Positions 60,368 through 64,000 of a stretch of DNA of 64,000 nucleotides are shown here, in pieces; position 1 is the first letter of the stretch; each line of letters opens with the position of its first letter. The position numbers and the translations under genes were made by a program. Where the stretch lies: positions 62,001 to 126,000 of the forward strand of contig NZ_JAEMQX010000002.1 in the NCBI RefSeq assembly GCF_016463645.1. The letters run 5' to 3'. The notes beneath the pieces were generated by a model that saw nothing but the letters and a program-made list of their open reading frames with translations, had not been told where the DNA came from and searched no databases. The stretch is from Sphingopyxis sp. Lineage in GTDB: Bacteria > Pseudomonadota > Alphaproteobacteria > Sphingomonadales > Sphingomonadaceae.

Positions 60368-61570
60368 TTGTGGAATGACAATTGCCTGGCGCGCCGGGCC
60401 GAACATCTTTCGACGCAGCTTCCCGCTCCCCATTTTCCGTCCGAATTCGGCGACGAGATCATCCTGTTCGATTCGGGCTTCGCAGCGCCGCAGCTGCTTC
60501 CGGACCTCAGCGGATTCGCCGCCGATGCGCTGACCGCCCACCGCGAGGAGGTGTTGCAATATGCCTCCGGTCGCGGGCAGCCCTATCTGCGCGAATGGCT
60601 CGCGAACTGGATGAACGAGGACGGCTGCGCGCTGACCGCGGACCATATCCTCATCACCAACGGCGCCAAGCAGGGCATCGACCTGGTATGCCGGCTGCTG
60701 CTCGACGAAGGCGACGCGATCGTCGTCACGGCGCCGACCTATTTCACCGCCATCCCCATTTTCCGCAACCATGGCGCCGAATTCGTCGAGATCGGCCAGG
60801 ATGATGCCGGGCTCGACGTCGCCGCACTCGAAGCCGCGCTCGACGCCCGCGCCGCGGTCGGCAAGGCGGCCCCCAAATTCATCTACAATATCCCCGAATT
60901 CCATAATCCGACCGGCGCCACGATGTCGGCGGCACGGCGCGAGGCATTGGTCGCGCTGGCGGAAGCGCGCGGCATTCCGATCGTCGAGGACAGCCCCTAT
61001 CGCCGCGTGCGCTTCGACGGGCCTGACGCGCCGCTGCTGAAAGCGCTCGACCGATCGGGCTCGGTCTTTCATCTCGGGACATTTTCAAAGCTCGTCGCGC
61101 CCGGCCTCCGGATCGGCTGGGTCGCCGCCGAGCCCGCGCTCGTCGCGCGCATGGTCCAGCTCAAGTCCGAGGGCGGATCGTCGCCGCTCATCCAGCGGAT
61201 CATCCATGAATTCGCACGCTCGGATCGGTTTCCCGAACATGTCGCGCGCGTACAGGCGGCTTATCGCGAACGCCGGGACCATATCGTGGCGGCGGTCGCA
61301 CGCGAGCTGCCCGATGCCGTCGTCGCTGTGCCCGAGGGGGGCTATTATGTCTGGCTGACGCTGCCCGAACATGTCGACGGCGACCTTCTCGCCGCCCGCG
61401 CACACGCCGCCGGGGTCCATCTTATCGCCGGCAGCCGCTTTTTTGCCGCGCAAGGCGCCGCAGCGCCGCGGAACCATATCCGCCTGTCCTTCAGCTATAC
61501 GACCCCCGCGCAGATCGACGACGGAGTCGGACGGCTGGGCGCAGTCTATCGGGCGCTGGCCGGCGAATGA
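60368..61570 (+). CDS. PLP-dependent aminotransferase (LysN/MocR-type fold)
   Basis: A 400-residue class I/II aminotransferase: YASGRGQPYLREWLANWMN near 65-85, ITNGAKQGIDLVCRLL, NIPEFHNPTGATMS, EDSPYRRVRF and PLP Lys241 in LGTFSKLVAPGLRIGW. It resembles 2-aminoadipate/valine-pyruvate transaminases. The start is TTG at 60368, seven nt after a strong GGAGGGG; no ATG is in frame nearby. It is translationally coupled (ATGA) to the ABC ATPase and probably processes the amine or amino acid imported by the transporter. Confidence 0.85.
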   Translation: MWNDNCLARRAEHLSTQLPAPHFPSEFGDEIILFDSGFAAPQLLPDLSGFAADALTAHREEVLQYASGRGQPYLREWLANWMNEDGCALTADHILITNGAKQGIDLVCRLLLDEGDAIVVTAPTYFTAIPIFRNHGAEFVEIGQDDAGLDVAALEAALDARAAVGKAAPKFIYNIPEFHNPTGATMSAARREALVALAEARGIPIVEDSPYRRVRFDGPDAPLLKALDRSGSVFHLGTFSKLVAPGLRIGWVAAEPALVARMVQLKSEGGSSPLIQRIIHEFARSDRFPEHVARVQAAYRERRDHIVAAVARELPDAVVAVPEGGYYVWLTLPEHVDGDLLAARAHAAGVHLIAGSRFFAAQGAAAPRNHIRLSFSYTTPAQIDDGVGRLGAVYRALAGE

Positions 61571-62685
61571 CCGTCGCCTTCCCTCTCGTCGAGTTTCGCG
61601 GTGTGGAGAAACGCTATGTCGGGGGCGGCCCCGCCGCCGTCGCCGATCTCGACCTCGCGATCGAGCGCGGCGAATTTCTGACGCTGCTCGGCCCGTCGGG
61701 ATCGGGAAAGACGACGACGCTGATGATGCTCGCGGGATTCGAAACCCCGAGCGCGGGCGAGATATTGCTCGGCGGCGCATCGCTCGCCGACCGGCCGCCC
61801 TACCGGCGCAACATGGGCGTCGTTTTCCAGAATTATGCGCTGTTCCCGCATATGAGCGTCGTAGAAAATGTCGCCTTCCCGCTGCGCGTGCGCGGGATCA
61901 GGGGAAGCGAAGCGGCGAAGAAGGTCGCGAACGTCCTGTCGCTGGTGAAACTCGAGGGGCTCGGGGATCGGCGCCCCGACGCCTTGTCCGGCGGGCAGCG
62001 CCAGCGCGTCGCGCTTGCGCGCGCACTGGTGTTCGAACCCGACCTGGTGCTGATGGACGAACCGCTCGGCGCGCTCGACCGTCAGCTTCGCGAACATCTG
62101 CAGGCTGAAATCAAGCGCATCCAGCGCGCCTTGGGCCTGACCATCGTCTATGTCACCCACGATCAGGGCGAAGCGCTGACGATGTCGGACCGGATCGCGG
62201 TGTTCGCAGGCGGACGCATCCAGCAGATCGGCCGCCCCGACGCCATCTATGAAAAGCCCCAAAACGCCTTCGTCGCGGCTTTTGTCGGCGAGAACAACAT
62301 GCTGACGGGCACGGTGGTGACGCGGCACGACGATCAATGCGCCATCCGGCTGCCCGGCGGACAGATCGTGCGCGCGATGGCGACCGGTGCGATGATGCCC
62401 GGCGACAGCGTGATCGCGGCCATCCGCCCCGAACATGTCGAAACGGGCATCACGCCGCCCGCCTGCTGCAACGCCATCGAGGCGCGGGTCGAAGAGCTTG
62501 CCTATCACGGCGATCACAGCCGCATCCGCGCGGCGCTCGACGGTGGCGGAACGCTCGTGATCCGGATGCCGAGCGCCAGGGGTTTTGCGGCGGGCCAGCG
62601 GCTTCCGATCGGCTGGTGCACCGATCGCTGCTTTGCCTTCCCCGCCGAAGACGGAGCAGCCGCGTGGCGAAAGGCGGTCGCATGA
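61567..62685 (+). CDS. ABC transporter ATP-binding protein, polyamine/opine type (PotA-like)
   Basis: A 372-residue ATPase: Walker A GPSGSGKTT (42-50), Q-loop VFQNYALFPHM, signature LSGGQRQRVALARAL, Walker B DLVLMDEPLGALD, H-loop YVTHDQGEAL, then a C-terminal TOBE domain with NAIEARVEELAYHGDHSRIRAAL. It forms an import system with the binding protein and permease that follow, driving uptake of a small cationic or amino-containing molecule. Confidence 0.92.
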   Translation: MTVAFPLVEFRGVEKRYVGGGPAAVADLDLAIERGEFLTLLGPSGSGKTTTLMMLAGFETPSAGEILLGGASLADRPPYRRNMGVVFQNYALFPHMSVVENVAFPLRVRGIRGSEAAKKVANVLSLVKLEGLGDRRPDALSGGQRQRVALARALVFEPDLVLMDEPLGALDRQLREHLQAEIKRIQRALGLTIVYVTHDQGEALTMSDRIAVFAGGRIQQIGRPDAIYEKPQNAFVAAFVGENNMLTGTVVTRHDDQCAIRLPGGQIVRAMATGAMMPGDSVIAAIRPEHVETGITPPACCNAIEARVEELAYHGDHSRIRAALDGGGTLVIRMPSARGFAAGQRLPIGWCTDRCFAFPAEDGAAAWRKAVA

Positions 62686-63734
62686 AGAGCTGGGCACGCC
62701 TCGCGGGCATCGCAGCGCTTGCCGCCAGTGTGACCGCGTGCGGGTCGAGTTCGGAGCTCCGCCCACTCACCGTCGTCGGCTGGGGCGGATCGTCGCAGGA
62801 CGCGCATCGCAAGGCCTATTGGAGCTCCTTTTCGCGCACCACGGGAATTCCGCTGCGCGAGGATAGCTGGCGCGGCGGCGTCGGTGTGATCCGCACCAAG
62901 GTCGTCGGCGGCGACACGAGTTGGGACATCGTGCAGGTCGAGACCGAGGATCTGATCCTCGGCTGCGAGGAAGGGCTGTTCCAGCGGCTCGACTGGGCCG
63001 CATTGGGCGGGCGCGAGGCATTCCTGCCCGCGGCGGTGCACGATTGCGGGGTGGGCGCGATGCTCTGGTCCTATGTGATCGGCTACGACGGCGACCGGAT
63101 CAAGGGACCCGGGCCACGGAGCTGGGCGGACTTCTGGGACGTCAAACGCTTTCCCGGCAAAAGGGGCATGCGCAAGACGCCCAAATATTCGCTGGAATTC
63201 GCGCTGATGGCCGATGGCGTGCCGCCCGATCAGGTCTATCCGACGCTGCGGACGCCCCAAGGCGTCGACCGCGCCTTCCGCAAGCTCGACGAGATCAAGC
63301 CCAACGTCATCTGGTGGACGTCGATCTCGCAGGTCCCCGACCTTCTCGGTTCGCGCGAGGTCGTGATGTCGGTGACGAGCCCCGGCCGGCTGATCGTCGC
63401 GAACCGCACCGAGGGCCGCAATTTCAAACTCGACTGGCACGGGAATATCTATGCGGTCGATTATTGGGTGATCCTCGCCAACAGCCCGCGCAAGGCCGAA
63501 GCGGCGCAACTGCTCCGCTACATGACGCAGCCCGAAAACCAGATGCGGCTCGCCAGCCATATCCCGACCGGCCTCACCAACATCGAGGCGAACCGGCGCG
63601 TCGATCCCAAGCTCAAGCTCGACACGCCGAGCGACCCGGCGAACATGGCCGGCGCGCTCGAACTCGACGCCAATTTCTGGGTCGAATATGGCGACCAGCT
63701 CACCCAGCGGTTCAATGCCTGGGTCGCGCGCTAA
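62682..63734 (+). CDS. ABC transporter substrate-binding lipoprotein (PotD-like)
   Basis: A 350-residue type-2 periplasmic binding protein with a lipobox (SVTACG, Cys ~20). PotD-like features are VVGWGGSSQDAHRKAYWSSFSRTTGIPLRE, VGVIRTKVVGGDTSWDIVQVE, GPRSWADFWDVKRFPGKRGMRKTPKYSLEFALMADG and DYWVILANSP. The start overlaps the ATPase stop (ATGA). Ligand likely a polyamine, opine or amino acid derivative. Confidence 0.9.
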   Translation: MKSWARLAGIAALAASVTACGSSSELRPLTVVGWGGSSQDAHRKAYWSSFSRTTGIPLREDSWRGGVGVIRTKVVGGDTSWDIVQVETEDLILGCEEGLFQRLDWAALGGREAFLPAAVHDCGVGAMLWSYVIGYDGDRIKGPGPRSWADFWDVKRFPGKRGMRKTPKYSLEFALMADGVPPDQVYPTLRTPQGVDRAFRKLDEIKPNVIWWTSISQVPDLLGSREVVMSVTSPGRLIVANRTEGRNFKLDWHGNIYAVDYWVILANSPRKAEAAQLLRYMTQPENQMRLASHIPTGLTNIEANRRVDPKLKLDTPSDPANMAGALELDANFWVEYGDQLTQRFNAWVAR

Positions 63735-64000
63735 GTTGCCGGAGCTCCGGCGCTGGTGGCGCTTCGCGCTCGTCGCGCCGCTGCTCCTGTTCCTGCTCGC
63801 GAGCTTCGTCGCACCCGTGCTGATGATGTTGTCGCGCGCGGTGATCGACCGCGATCTCGAACGCGTCTGGCCCGACAGCGCGGTGGCCCTCCGGCAATGG
63901 GATGGCGAGGGATTGCCGCCGGAAGCCCTTGCACGAACCGTCGCGCGCGAAATTCGGACCGCGCGGCAAGAGGGAACGCTCAACCAGGTCGCGAATCGGC
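63715..64000 (+). CDS. ABC transporter permease (PotB-like), 3' end outside window
   Basis: The reading frame begins at ATG 63715 inside the end of the binding-protein gene (20-nt overlap). It continues as PGSRAKLPELRRWWRFALVAPLLLFLLASFVAPVLMMLSRAVIDRDLERVWPDSAVALRQWDG, one membrane helix followed by a periplasmic loop, as in PotB/PotH permeases. It runs off the window. A TTG at 63736 is an alternative start. Confidence 0.8.
   Translation, partial: MPGSRAKLPELRRWWRFALVAPLLLFLLASFVAPVLMMLSRAVIDRDLERVWPDSAVALRQWDGEGLPPEALARTVAREIRTARQEGTLNQVANR

Noticed and set aside
1-64000. tRNA, rRNA, IS elements, CRISPR, phage or plasmid signals
   Set aside because: None seen: no transposase/integrase motifs, no spaced repeats, no cloverleaf-like gene found by reading.

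Overview
The window is high-GC DNA from an alphaproteobacterium, most likely a sphingomonad (Sphingopyxis/Sphingomonas-like). The indications are three TonB-dependent receptors with typical sphingomonad plugs, many exported hydrolases, a PepSY/PhoPQ-type module, two CitMHS transporters, arginine succinyltransferase (AST) genes, and dense ATGA-overlapped operons. The taxonomic call is inference. I saw no tRNA, rRNA, IS element, phage gene or CRISPR array. About 54 genes are supported; the first (methyltransferase) and last (ABC permease) run off the window.

Layout. (1) 0.4-9.1 kb: a CPG2-type M20 hydrolase, then a divergent catabolic cluster. An aconitase-family gene and an esterase lie on one side; an isocitrate/isopropylmalate-type dehydrogenase, a succinate-semialdehyde-type dehydrogenase and a cupin lie on the other. 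A GntR/FCD regulator sits between them, and matching AAAATGCAATT palindromes lie at both promoter regions. (2) 9.1-15.3 kb: a five-gene operon of exported M20 peptidase, PepSY membrane protein, astA, astC and astD. (3) 15.4-33.3 kb: a TctDE-like two-component system beside a solitary periplasmic binding protein, two CitMHS paralogues, exported hydrolases, a TonB receptor, a beta-propeller protein and a PepSY-PhoP-PhoQ-like operon. (4) 33.3-43.9 kb: two more TonB receptors, a VOC protein, a LytTR/LytS pair, small membrane proteins and an aminopropyltransferase-like protein. (5) 44.1-48.8 kb: PhnA-like protein, SulP transporter with an XRE regulator, DUF983 protein and a cation/proton antiporter that appears to start at CTG. 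(6) 48.9-60.2 kb: a DapA-like lyase, an exported amidohydrolase, an M16 protease, and an operon carrying a duplicated amidohydrolase pair. (7) 60.4-64.0 kb: an aminotransferase followed by a polyamine-type ABC transporter.

The most interesting signal is a direct repeat that reads, toward the gene, GTGACAG-N5-TGACAG (11-bp period, the layout of an OmpR/PhoP-family box). Ten copies precede essentially every transcription unit between 15.3 and 35.4 kb: the M20-PepSY-ast operon, the binding protein/TctDE divergence, both CitMHS genes, the exported hydrolases, both TonB receptor units and the beta-propeller gene. Where the target is unambiguous the orientation is always the same, and at three sites a GCATA(A/G) -10-like element starts exactly 7 nt after the box. 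This looks like one regulon for uptake and processing of a citrate-, peptide- or metal-related nutrient, with the resident TctD-like regulator as the best candidate. A second finding is the duplicated amidohydrolase pair: one member of each pair keeps the HxH metal motif and the other has lost it.
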